A program made the translations under genes and the position numbers. Of a stretch of 64,000 bases of DNA, positions 46,139-55,718 are shown piece by piece. Location of the stretch: assembly GCA_026126105.1 (NCBI GenBank), contig JAHCJV010000004.1, positions 80,695 to 144,694 of the forward strand, in the 5' to 3' direction. The notes beneath the pieces were generated by a model. That model saw nothing but the letters and a program-made list of their open reading frames with translations, was not told the origin of the DNA and did no database searches. The number at the start of each line of letters is the position of its first letter. Within the stretch, counting starts at the first letter, position 1. The stretch comes from Enhydrobacter sp. (GTDB taxonomy: Bacteria; Pseudomonadota; Alphaproteobacteria; Reyranellales; Reyranellaceae).

Positions 46139-46858
46139 TCAAGGTGTATCGGCCAAGGCGATGCGGATGCGGCGATTGTGCCGGCCCTTGTTGTCGATCT
46201 TCAGGATGCGGATCGGCGGCGACCCGCCGGTCGAGGCGAGATGGGTGCCACCGCACGCTTGCCGGTCCAGACCCGCGATCTCGACGATTCGGATCGTGCC
46301 GTCCGGTGCGGGTGGCGGCGCGACTGACCGGCTGCGGATCAGGCCGGGCGTGTTCTGGGCCTCGAGCATCGGCACGTAGACGAAACCGACCGCGATGTCC
46401 TGCCGGATCAGGTCGTTGATCGGCCCCTCGAGCGCGCGCAGGCGGTCGTTGTCGGCGGCCGGCAGGTCGAAGTCCATCCGCGCGGTGCCGTCTTCGGCCA
46501 TCTGCACACCGGTCACCAGCGCGCCGTCGAACTGCTGGAACACGAGCGCGTTCAGCACATGGGTGTCGGTGTGAAGCTGGCGCATCCTGCGGCGAAAGTC
46601 AGGATCGACCGACACTTGCACCGTGCCCGTTACTTCCATCGGGGCGTCGAGCAGATGCCACAGCTTGCCGGCGGAGTAGTCGAAGCCGATGACCCTGGTC
46701 TCTCCCCCGCTCCACCGGACGACGCCTCGGTCGGGGAGCTGCCCCCCGCCGCCGGGATAGAAGGGCGATAGCGCCAGCGCAATCTTGCCCGGCCGCGCGT
46801 CGGCGACGTCGGTCTCGAGCGTCAATGTCTCGGGATTGTCATGGCAGTAAAGGTGCAT
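46139..46858 (-). CDS. Alanyl-tRNA editing protein (AlaX-like)
   Basis: 239-residue stand-alone relative of the AlaRS editing domain that removes serine or glycine from mischarged tRNA-Ala. SPFYPGGGGQLPDRG is the conserved entry motif. Zinc ligands are His96 and His100 (QLHTDTHVLNA) and the CGGTH motif near 198-202. No synthetase core is attached. MHLYCHDNP is taken as start; an ATG three codons upstream (46867) is possible. It is co-directional with ftsB, 45 bases away, but not normally part of that operon. Confidence 0.9.
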   Translation of the reverse strand: MHLYCHDNPETLTLETDVADARPGKIALALSPFYPGGGGQLPDRGVVRWSGGETRVIGFDYSAGKLWHLLDAPMEVTGTVQVSVDPDFRRRMRQLHTDTHVLNALVFQQFDGALVTGVQMAEDGTARMDFDLPAADNDRLRALEGPINDLIRQDIAVGFVYVPMLEAQNTPGLIRSRSVAPPPAPDGTIRIVEIAGLDRQACGGTHLASTGGSPPIRILKIDNKGRHNRRIRIALADTP

Positions 46859-46918
46859 CCCCTGCACATAAGCCGGACCTGTCCGACCGTATTGGCGAAA
46901 ATTGATCGGAGCAGCGTT

Positions 46919-47749
46919 CTATGCCGCCGCGGCGCGGGCGAACTGAAGAGGCGTGATGCCGTAGCAGCGCTTGAAATGCTTGTTGAGCGCGCTCTGGTCG
47001 TAGAAGCCGACCGCCGCCGCGACCTCCGCAAGCACCGGGGAGCGCCGCAGGTGACGGCACGCCACGGCGAGACGCAGCTGCGTGAGATAGGCATGCGGGG
47101 TGAGGCCGACGGTGCGTTTGAACAGCCCGATGAGCTGAAACGTCGTGAGCCCGACAGCGGCGGCCAGATCTTCCAGGCGAAGGTCGGTATCGTACGCCGC
47201 GCGCATGCGCTCGACTGCCTTCGACAGCAGCACGCGGTCGCGTGGCGGCGGCTCGACCCGGTTGCGGCCGCTGCCGTGGCGTCGGAACAAGGTGCCGAAA
47301 GCGCCTACCAGCAGCTCGCGCTCGGCGAATACGTCGCTTCCCCGCTCCAACGCCAGATGCATCGCGAGAAACGCCCCGATCAGGTCACGGTCAACGAAAG
47401 TGTTGCGGGTGAAGTATGGAATCACGTCGATCCCCAATTCCGCGCCCAGGCGATCGAGTGCCCGTCGGGTGAGATAGAGCGATCGATAGCGCCACCGCGC
47501 GCTGCGCCCCATCCACCCGCCGTGAGGTTCCTCGGGATTGAACACGAACAGGGTCGACGGGTCCGCATCCTGCAGCGCGCCACGGCTCTTCACCACCGAC
47601 CCGCCCTGCTCGGTGATCGCGACCACCAGCGCGTCATGCGTATGCTGCGGATAGTCGTGGGTCGTGAAATCGGCATGCATCAGGCTGAGCCCGCCGAGAT
47701 GGCGATCCCACCAGTACCGGGTCGAGTTCTTCGGGTCGACGCGGGGCAT
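46919..47749 (-). CDS. AraC family transcriptional regulator
   Basis: 276-residue regulator. A cupin-type N-terminal domain (HTHDALVVAITEQGG...FNPEEPHGG) is followed by the double HTH at about 175-275: LRLEDLAAAVGLTTFQLIGLFKRTVGLTPHAYL and LAEVAAAVGFYDQSALNKHFKRCYGITPLQF. It senses a small ligand that the sequence does not reveal. The ATG at 47749 is taken; 47767 would add MHQEHR. It is divergent from the frameshifted monooxygenase-like gene across a 109-base region holding a symmetric site. Confidence 0.93.
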   Translation of the reverse strand: MPRVDPKNSTRYWWDRHLGGLSLMHADFTTHDYPQHTHDALVVAITEQGGSVVKSRGALQDADPSTLFVFNPEEPHGGWMGRSARWRYRSLYLTRRALDRLGAELGIDVIPYFTRNTFVDRDLIGAFLAMHLALERGSDVFAERELLVGAFGTLFRRHGSGRNRVEPPPRDRVLLSKAVERMRAAYDTDLRLEDLAAAVGLTTFQLIGLFKRTVGLTPHAYLTQLRLAVACRHLRRSPVLAEVAAAVGFYDQSALNKHFKRCYGITPLQFARAAAA

Positions 47750-47772
47750 CCGATGTTCCTGGTGCAATTCCT

Positions 47773-47809
47773 ACCAATACAGCCGGGCGATAGCTCGTAG
47801 ATTATTGGT
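47773..47809. promoter_or_regulatory. Inverted repeat in the araC-type/monooxygenase divergent promoter
   Basis: ACCAATA (47773-47779) and TATTGGT (47803-47809) are exact complements, 30 bases apart centre to centre, i.e. about three helical turns. Their placement between two divergent starts suggests an operator for the AraC regulator or another dimer. Read directly; binding is inference. Confidence 0.45.
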
Positions 47810-47858
47810 GCTGCAGGGGAGCGCCGACGAACACTCACGAACAGGTGGAGCTCACGAC

Positions 47859-48163
47859 ATGATCGCACGCATCTGGCACGGCCGCGCGACGCCGCAGAAC
47901 GCCCCGGACTACGTCAAGCATTTCACGGAGAGGTCGTACCCGCCCTGAAGGCGCTACCCGGCCATCGTGGCGCATCGCTGATGCAACGCGAGCTCGACGG
48001 ACAGATCGAACTCGCAGCCCTCACGCTCCGGGACACGCGCGCCTCGATCGCAGCCTTTGCCGGCGCAGACATCGGCCGCGCGCACGTCGAGCCGGCGGCG
48101 CGCACCGTACTGGCCTCGTTCGACGACTTCGCCGACCACTACGAGGTCGCTTACGGCGGCTGA
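47859..48163 (+). pseudogene. Antibiotic biosynthesis monooxygenase-like small protein, frameshifted
   Basis: Two halves of one protein sit in different frames. The first reads MIARIWHGRATPQNAPDYV to about 47927. The second reads EVVPALKALPGHRGASLMQ onward to HYEVAYGG and a stop at 48163. Restoring one base near 47927-47930 would join them into about 101 residues with the ABM dimeric alpha-beta barrel pattern (short start IARIWHG, central ALPGHRGA, ending FADHYEV). It is a recent pseudogene or a sequencing error, because the downstream half is otherwise intact. It is divergent from the AraC gene that probably regulated it. Confidence 0.75.
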
Positions 48164-48347
48164 TCCGCGCCTCGGCGCCCGCTGAGTGTGGCACCTGCAG
48201 TATCTTGACGAACCTCCCTGCTCGACTGGCGCGACGGCCAGGATAGAGTACGCTGAACTCATAGTCGCGTTCCTGTCCTGTTCATTCGCGCTCGGCCGCC
48301 GCCGCCAAAAACGACACGGTTGAGAGCAACGTCAAATCATGCGGGAT

Positions 48348-48362
48348 CCGGCGCTGCGCCGG
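48348..48362 (+). promoter_or_regulatory. 5'-UTR hairpin next to the ribosome binding site of the FG-GAP/RTX gene
   Basis: CCGGCG-CTG-CGCCGG forms a perfect 6-bp GC stem with a 3-base loop. It ends two bases before the G-rich Shine-Dalgarno (48365-48372) of the secreted protein, whose ATG is at 48376. Such a stem could stabilise the mRNA or limit ribosome access. Confidence 0.4.
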
Positions 48363-48375
48363 TTGGGGGGAAGTC

Positions 48376-51186
48376 ATGGCGATTTTTCTACACGACGTCG
48401 CGAGCGGAATCGGCGGATTCGTCATCTCGACCGAGAGCGATGCGAAAGTAACCGGAATGTCGGTCTCTTCGGCCGGTGATTTCAACGGCGACGGGTTTGG
48501 TGATTTTCTCGTCCTGTCTCCCAACGCTCCGTCGCTCGCCGGCACGGGTGTCGGCTATAGCCGCGCTTATGTCGTCTTTGGCGGCGAGGGCCTGGGAGCG
48601 GTCGACCTCGGTGACATAGCGGCGGGCGTCGGCGGCGTCATGATTCAGAACGACGAGTCCGGCAAGACTCCAGAAACGCTGGGCTTCACTGGCCGCCTGA
48701 CCAGCTTCGGCGACGTCAACGGAGACGGCTTCAGCGATGTGATCATCGGCGTGCCGGGCGCGGTGGGTACGAGCACGAGCGACGACAGGAGCGGCGAGGT
48801 TCATGTCATCTTCGGCACCGCGGCCGTTCCGACGGGTCCGATCCTCCTGTCCGACATACAGGCGGGCAACGGGGGGTTCACGATCTTCGGGGGTACAGGA
48901 TACGCGTTCGGGCATTCCGTGGCCGCCTCAGACATCAACGGCGACGGCTTCGACGACGTGGTGATCGGCCAGCCGTCGGAGTCCAGCGATCTGAATGGAG
49001 TGGTCGGTCGTCAGGGCGGACGCGGCTGGGTTGTGCTGGGAGGAGCCGACCCCGGCAATTTCGATGTCGCGACGCTCCTTCCGCCCGATCCCGGCGCGCC
49101 CGCTCCAGGAGGCTTCATTGTCCTGAACAACGACGATGGCGCGGTCAACGGCAGTTCCACGCTGGGTAGCGCCGCCTCCTCCGCTGGCGATTTCAACGGC
49201 GACGGCATGGAAGACATCGCCTTCGGCGACGCCTTCAACTCGATGAACAATTTCGCTGGTACCCCGGGTCTTGGGACGGTGCACGTCCTGTTCGGCGGGG
49301 TCGTCGCAAATCCAGTCGACACCGCCCTGGCCGGCCTCACCATCGTTGGCGAAGACGTAGGCGACCAGGCCGGCTGGGCATTGGACAGCGCGGGCGACAT
49401 GAACGGCGACGGCTACGACGATCTCATCATCGGGGCGCGCTTCGCCGATGGGCAAAACAACGGCGCGAGCAGCGCGGGCGATGCCTATGTCGTGTTCGGC
49501 CGCCCCGGGCTCGGCGGCACGATCCTGCTCGATGACGTGGCGCAGGGAATCGGCGGGTTCGCCATCCGCGGCGTCGACGCGAACGACAGGGCGGGATACG
49601 CGGTGGCCGGGATCGGCGATTTCAACTGCGACGGCTTCGACGATATCGTCATCGGCGCCTATCACGGTGACGGAGCGAGCCGCAACGACGCAGGCGAGGC
49701 CTATGTGGTCTTTGGCAAGGCGACCGGCTTCGGCGCGGAGGTGCTGCTGTCCGCCATCGCCGCCGGCAATGGCGGCTTCGTCATCCGCGGGCTGAACGAC
49801 GGCAATCTACCGGGTGGCGCCGGATATTCCGTCGATGGCGCCGGCGATGTGAACGACGACGGCTTCGACGACGTGCTGATCGGCGTGCCCGGCGTGGCTT
49901 ACAATGGGCAGGCCTACGTGGTCCATGGCTTCGCTACAGGTTCCCTCAGCCGGAGCGGAACGAACGCTGCAGACCGGCTATTCGGGGGCGATTTCGCCGA
50001 CACGCTTTCCGGCGCGCTGGGCGACGACATGCTCGATGGCCGCGGCGGAAACGATACGCTCGACGGCGGAAGGGGCAACGATGTCCTCGTCGGCGGCGCC
50101 GGCGATGACTCGCTCAACGGAGGCAATGGCACCGACACGGTGAGCTATGCCTCGGCGGCGGCCGGCGTGACGGTCAGCCTGGCGATCGCCGGTGCGCAGA
50201 ATACTCTGGCGGCGGGCGCCGATACGCTGCTTTCCGTCGAAAGGCTGGTCGGCTCGGCGTTCGGCGATACCCTGACCGGGAACGGGATCGACAACGTGCT
50301 GGACGGCGGCTCGGGCGACGACACGCTGGCGGGCGACGCCGGCAACGATACGCTGAAGGGCGGGGCCGGCATCGATACTGCTTCCTATGCCGGCTCGGCG
50401 GCCGGTGTCACGGTGAGCCTGCTGCTCGGCGGCGGCCAGAAGACCGGCGGCGCCGGCAAGGACACCCTCTCGTCGATCGAGAACCTGACCGGCTCGTCGT
50501 TCGACGATTCGCTAACGGGCAACGGGGGCGCCAACATCCTGAAAGGGGATGCGGGAGCCGACAGGCTGACTGGGGGCTCCGGAGGCGACAGCCTGATCGG
50601 TGGCAGCGGCGCCGATGTTGCCTCCTATGCCGATGCCGCCACGGGCGTCACCGCCTCCCTCGCCAATCCGGACGGCAATACCGGCGACGCCGGCGGCGAT
50701 TCCTATTCCTCGATCGAAGGACTGGTGGGTTCGCGTTTCGCGGACGTACTGACCGGGAACGGCGGCAACAATTCGCTGGAAGGCGGGCGCGGCGCGGATG
50801 TCCTCAATGGACGCAGCGGGGCGGATACGTTGTCGGGCGGTGGCGGTCTCGATTCGCTGACCGGCGGGGACGGCGCAGACACGTTCGTCTTTGAGCAGAC
50901 GCTTTCCGGCGGAAACGTCGCGACGGTGGTCGATTTCTCCGCCGGCGTAGACCACCTGTCCTTGTCGCTCGCAATCTTCGGAGCGGCGGGTCCCGCCGGT
51001 GCGCTGAATGCTGCCGCCTTCCATACGGGCGACGAGGCAAATGATGCCGACGACCGGATCATCTACAACGCAGCCAACGGCAAGCTCTTCTACGATGCCG
51101 ATGGGTCCGGTGCGGGGACCGCGAGGGCATTCGCCGTCGCAGCTCCCGGCCTTGCTCTGTCGGCGAGCGACTTCGTGTTGACCTGA
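48376..51186 (+). CDS. Secreted FG-GAP (integrin-alpha-like) beta-propeller / RTX protein
   Basis: 936-residue acidic protein with no N-terminal signal, as expected for type I secretion. Residues 1-515 hold seven FG-GAP repeats, each with a calcium loop such as GDFNGDGFGD, GDVNGDGFSD, SDINGDGFDD, GDFNGDGMED, GDMNGDGYDD, GDFNCDGFDD and GDVNDDGFDD; seven blades make a complete integrin-type propeller. Residues about 530-835 are GGxGxDxLx nonapeptide repeats in blocks separated by YASAAAGVTVSL-type linkers. The end (about 840-936) is a serralysin-like C-terminal domain with ADDRIIYNAANGKLFYDADG. Role: probably adhesion or surface binding; no protease motif is seen. It interrupts the ftsB-eno chain. 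Confidence 0.9.
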   Translation: MAIFLHDVASGIGGFVISTESDAKVTGMSVSSAGDFNGDGFGDFLVLSPNAPSLAGTGVGYSRAYVVFGGEGLGAVDLGDIAAGVGGVMIQNDESGKTPETLGFTGRLTSFGDVNGDGFSDVIIGVPGAVGTSTSDDRSGEVHVIFGTAAVPTGPILLSDIQAGNGGFTIFGGTGYAFGHSVAASDINGDGFDDVVIGQPSESSDLNGVVGRQGGRGWVVLGGADPGNFDVATLLPPDPGAPAPGGFIVLNNDDGAVNGSSTLGSAASSAGDFNGDGMEDIAFGDAFNSMNNFAGTPGLGTVHVLFGGVVANPVDTALAGLTIVGEDVGDQAGWALDSAGDMNGDGYDDLIIGARFADGQNNGASSAGDAYVVFGRPGLGGTILLDDVAQGIGGFAIRGVDANDRAGYAVAGIGDFNCDGFDDIVIGAYHGDGASRNDAGEAYVVFGKATGFGAEVLLSAIAAGNGGFVIRGLNDGNLPGGAGYSVDGAGDVNDDGFDDVLIGVPGVAYNGQAYVVHGFATGSLSRSGTNAADRLFGGDFADTLSGALGDDMLDGRGGNDTLDGGRGNDVLVGGAGDDSLNGGNGTDTVSYASAAAGVTVSLAIAGAQNTLAAGADTLLSVERLVGSAFGDTLTGNGIDNVLDGGSGDDTLAGDAGNDTLKGGAGIDTASYAGSAAGVTVSLLLGGGQKTGGAGKDTLSSIENLTGSSFDDSLTGNGGANILKGDAGADRLTGGSGGDSLIGGSGADVASYADAATGVTASLANPDGNTGDAGGDSYSSIEGLVGSRFADVLTGNGGNNSLEGGRGADVLNGRSGADTLSGGGGLDSLTGGDGADTFVFEQTLSGGNVATVVDFSAGVDHLSLSLAIFGAAGPAGALNAAAFHTGDEANDADDRIIYNAANGKLFYDADGSGAGTARAFAVAAPGLALSASDFVLT

Positions 51187-51217
51187 CCGGCCCGCATTGC
51201 GGGCAACTGGTAAGAGA

Positions 51218-52528
<1,311 letters not shown>

Positions 52529-52647
52529 CTAGCGGTGTGACTACCCCCCTGCAAGTGACGTGTGAACCGATGACTCCCGAGGCCAACTCGAGTGCGCGCC
52601 ATCGCGGCGCGATTGCCAGCGCCCCCGCGCGGCTCTATGAAGAGCCA

Positions 52648-52830
52648 TCGACGGTCCTCCTTAACCGGAGGCTAACAGGGAATGCCGTGCGCCCCTGATG
52701 GGGCCAATCGGCAGCTGTACCCGCAGCTGTAAGCGGTGAGCGAACGCCGACACGTCACTGGACTTCGGTCCGGGAAGGCAGGCGCAAGCGACGACCCGTG
52801 AGCCAGAAGACCTGCCGGCGATAGCGTCGC
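52648..52830 (+). ncRNA. Cobalamin riboswitch
   Basis: All three conserved segments are in order on the + strand: the GGAGGCTAACAGGGAATGCC element (from 52667), the core CTGTACCCGCAGCTGTAAG (from 52715) and the B12 box GAGCCAGAAGACCTGCC (52800-52816). Flanking GACG/CGTC sequence (about 52650 and 52824) can close P1. The expression platform probably extends to about 52905, with the G-rich run before the GTG start at 52913. By class rule, adenosyl- or hydroxocobalamin binding would lower expression of the genes downstream, the acyl-AMP ligase and nitrilase. Confidence 0.9.
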
Positions 52831-52912
52831 TCTTCCGATGGACGGGATGATCCAGCGGGACGGTCTACCGAGCGGTGACGCGCTTGTGCGAACCGTTTGG
52901 GAGATCCGTCCT

Positions 52913-54742
52913 GTGACGCCGATCCGTGTTGTCTCGTCTGCCCGCGGTGGGGACCTTGCGGCCCCTGCCCCGGGTGCTCCGCTGCCCGACCGCTTCCAGC
53001 GCTACGATCGCGCCCTCGCCTACAGCGCGGAGCGCCGCGCCGACGCGCCGACGCCGTCCCTCAACGCCGATTTGGCCTTCCGGCGGGGCGGCTTTGCCAG
53101 CCTGTGCGATGCCCTCGACTATGCCGCGCATGGTGAAACCGGGCTCAACTTCTTCGATGCGCGCGGAAGCCTTCTGAGCTCCCTGCCCTATCGCGACTTG
53201 CAGGTCCAGGCGCAGGCTTTCGGCCGCCGCCTGGTCGGCGCGGGCTTCGAGCGCGGCGACCGTCTGGTGCTGATCGCCGACACATGGCCGGGTTTCTGCA
53301 TTGCCTTCTTCGGCGCCCAGTATGCCGGCGTCGTGCCGGTCCCGGTCGCGATGCCGGTCGGGCTGGGGTCTCGCGCCAGCTTCATCGAGCAGCTGCGCAG
53401 CCAGATCGAGGTTGCCGGCGCCGCGGGCGTGCTGGCACCGGACGATCTTGCCGCGTTCGCACGGACGGCCGCGGAGGGAACCACCGTGCGGCTGGCGGGC
53501 CCCATGGCCGCGTTCAATGCCGTGCCGGAATCGAAGGCCTTCCTGCGGCCCTTCGGCCCCGGTGAATCATGCTACGTCCAGTTTTCCTCGGGCAGCACGC
53601 GTCAGCCGCGCGGGATCGACATTCGCCAGAACCAGCTGATGGCGAACATCACCGGCTCGCTCGCCGCGCAGGAGGTCTCGGCCAGCGATTCGGGCGTGAG
53701 CTGGCTGCCGCTCTATCACGACATGGGGTTGATCGGCTTTGTCCTCGCGCCGATGTGCGCGCAGCGCAGCGTCGACCTGCTCGCGCCGTGGGACTTCGCA
53801 CGGCGCCCCCTGCAGTGGCTGTCGATGATCTCGCGGCGCCGGGCCACGATCACATACGGCCCGAGCTTCGGCTACGAACTGGTTGTCCGACGGGCGCACA
53901 AGAAGACGCTGGACGGGATCGATCTCTCGTCCCTGCGCCTGGCCGGCGTCGGAGCCGACATGATCCAGCCGTCGGTTCTGCAGCGCTTCGGCGACAGCTT
54001 CGGAACTGCGGGCTTCGACCCGCGTGCTTTCCTGCCGAGCTACGGCATGGCCGAGGTCTGCGTCGGCGTGAGCTTCGTTCGCCCCTTCACCGGCCTGCGG
54101 CTCGACCGGCCGACGGATACGAAGGCCGTCACCGACCGCGCGTTCGTGATTTGCGGCAAGGTGTTGCCGGACCATCGCATCGAGATCCGCGACGCCGAAG
54201 GCATCGTCCTCGGCGACGGACGCGTGGGCCGGCTCTTCGTCCGCGGTCCCAGCGTCATGCCCGGCTATTTCCCGGCGAGCGAGGACAGCACGACTGTCCT
54301 GCGCGACGGCTGGCTCGACACCGGCGATCTCGGGTTCTGGAGCAGTGACGAGATCGTCATCACCGGCCGGGCGAAGGACCTGATCATCGTCAACGGCCGC
54401 AACATCTGGCCGCAGGACATCGAGTGGAGCGTCGAGGACCTGCCGTCCTTGCGGCGCGGCGACGCCTGCGCCTTCTCCGTTGACGATGGCGCGACGGAGT
54501 CCGTCGTGATCGTCGTGCAAGCCCCACCCGCCGACGCGGCCGCCGACGAAGCCCTCCAAGGCGACATAAAGCAGAGGACGAAGGAAGCGTTCGGCGTGGA
54601 CGGCCGCGTGGTCCTGATCTCGCGCCGCCTCGGCCTGCCCCTCACCTCTTCGGGCAAGCTCAGCCGTTCCGCCACCAAGGCCAGATTCCTCGCAGGCGGC
54701 TACGCCGAAGAACGGGTCGCACCCCGCGATCTTCCTCTATGA
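52913..54742 (+). CDS. Fatty-acyl-AMP ligase (FAAL/FadD32-like) under cobalamin riboswitch
   Basis: 609-residue adenylate-forming enzyme that activates a fatty or other carboxylic acid as acyl-AMP. Motifs: A3 P-loop FSSGSTRQPRGI, LPLYHDMGLIGFVL, A5 SYGMAEVCVG, A7 WLDTGDLGFW, A8 ITGRAKDLIIVNGRNIWPQDIEW and A10 LTSSGKLSR. GRNIWPQDIE is the FAAL-type variant that favours transfer to a carrier protein over CoA. No ACP, PKS or NRPS gene is nearby. GTG 52913 with GGGAG upstream is chosen; the ATG at 52838 would put 25 codons inside the riboswitch expression platform. The stop overlaps the nitrilase start (ATGA). Confidence 0.9.
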   Translation: MTPIRVVSSARGGDLAAPAPGAPLPDRFQRYDRALAYSAERRADAPTPSLNADLAFRRGGFASLCDALDYAAHGETGLNFFDARGSLLSSLPYRDLQVQAQAFGRRLVGAGFERGDRLVLIADTWPGFCIAFFGAQYAGVVPVPVAMPVGLGSRASFIEQLRSQIEVAGAAGVLAPDDLAAFARTAAEGTTVRLAGPMAAFNAVPESKAFLRPFGPGESCYVQFSSGSTRQPRGIDIRQNQLMANITGSLAAQEVSASDSGVSWLPLYHDMGLIGFVLAPMCAQRSVDLLAPWDFARRPLQWLSMISRRRATITYGPSFGYELVVRRAHKKTLDGIDLSSLRLAGVGADMIQPSVLQRFGDSFGTAGFDPRAFLPSYGMAEVCVGVSFVRPFTGLRLDRPTDTKAVTDRAFVICGKVLPDHRIEIRDAEGIVLGDGRVGRLFVRGPSVMPGYFPASEDSTTVLRDGWLDTGDLGFWSSDEIVITGRAKDLIIVNGRNIWPQDIEWSVEDLPSLRRGDACAFSVDDGATESVVIVVQAPPADAAADEALQGDIKQRTKEAFGVDGRVVLISRRLGLPLTSSGKLSRSATKARFLAGGYAEERVAPRDLPL

Positions 54743-55593
54743 CAGGCGGGCGCCTCGGACGCCGAGATCTGCTGGTCAGTGCCGTCGCCGGAGGCGTTTT
54801 GCTTGCCATGTCTTCCGTTCAGGCGCAGCAAATTCAGACCATCGCGCTCCTTCATCTGGCTCCCCGCGCCGGCGCGCTCGACTACAACAGGAGTCTGATC
54901 GAGAAGGCGGTCTTGCGAGCCTCGGCGCTGGGCGCGCAGTTGATCGCGACCCCGGAGCTTTGCCTCAGCGGCTACGCCTTCCGCGATGTCATCGGCACGA
55001 ACTGGATTCCGGAGCAGCAGCCCGCGCTGCTCGACTGGGCCGCGCGGCTGGCGCGGCGTGCGGGCGCGGTTCTGGTGCTGGGCCAACCGGAAGCCGACAG
55101 CGATGCGCTCTTCAACAGCATGATCGTCCTTGCGCCGGACGGCGGCGTGATAGGACGCCATCGCAAGATTGCCGTGCTGAGAGTCGGCGCCGAATCGTGG
55201 TCGACGCCGGGCGACCGGCCGACAGTCGTCGATCTTCCCGCCATCGGCAGGATCGGACTGTTCGTCTGCGCCGACATGTACTCGAAGCGTCTCGTCGCCG
55301 AGACGGCCGCGCAGGGTTGCGATCTCCTGCTCTCATCTGCTGCCTGGGCGCCGGGCGAGCACGGTCCGAGCGGCGAGTGGGAACGCGCGTCGCTCGAGAC
55401 GCAACGCCCCGTGCTGGTCTGCAACCGCACCGGACGTGACGCGCTCGACTTTTCCGGCGCCCGTACCGTCGCCGCGGTCGCGGGAACGCTTGCATTCAGC
55501 CATGCGGACGTCGATGACAGCATCGTGCTTGTCGACTGGACGCGTGCAAGTCGTGCCGTGAGCAACTGGCGAACCATGTCGCTGGACGGATAG
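54739..55593 (+). CDS. Exported carbon-nitrogen hydrolase (nitrilase fold) with Tat-type signal
   Basis: 284-residue protein. Leader GRRDLLVSAVAGGVLLAMS resembles a twin-arginine signal, cut near VQAQ (about residue 30). The mature part is a nitrilase-superfamily domain with the complete catalytic triad Glu73 (TPELCLSGY), Lys143 (RHRKIAVL) and Cys177 (LFVCADMYSK). It hydrolyses or transfers at an amide or nitrile; the family also includes N-acyltransferases. An exported, folded nitrilase-type enzyme coupled by a 4-base overlap to an acyl-AMP ligase is unusual. Substrate unknown. Confidence 0.86.
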   Translation: MTGGRLGRRDLLVSAVAGGVLLAMSSVQAQQIQTIALLHLAPRAGALDYNRSLIEKAVLRASALGAQLIATPELCLSGYAFRDVIGTNWIPEQQPALLDWAARLARRAGAVLVLGQPEADSDALFNSMIVLAPDGGVIGRHRKIAVLRVGAESWSTPGDRPTVVDLPAIGRIGLFVCADMYSKRLVAETAAQGCDLLLSSAAWAPGEHGPSGEWERASLETQRPVLVCNRTGRDALDFSGARTVAAVAGTLAFSHADVDDSIVLVDWTRASRAVSNWRTMSLDG

Positions 55594-55718
55594 CGCGCAT
55601 CGCCGGCGCCCTCGCGCTGGCCCCTTCCTTCGCGTCGCAGGACCGATGTAGTCTGACTGCGCAGTGCGTCCGGATGGATGAAAAGTCCACGAGAAGGCGC
55701 CACTCTGGAGGAAGCATC

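Noticed and set aside
51190..51204. GC hairpin after the FG-GAP/RTX gene as a rho-independent terminator
   Set aside because: The stem is only six pairs and no T-run follows on either strand.
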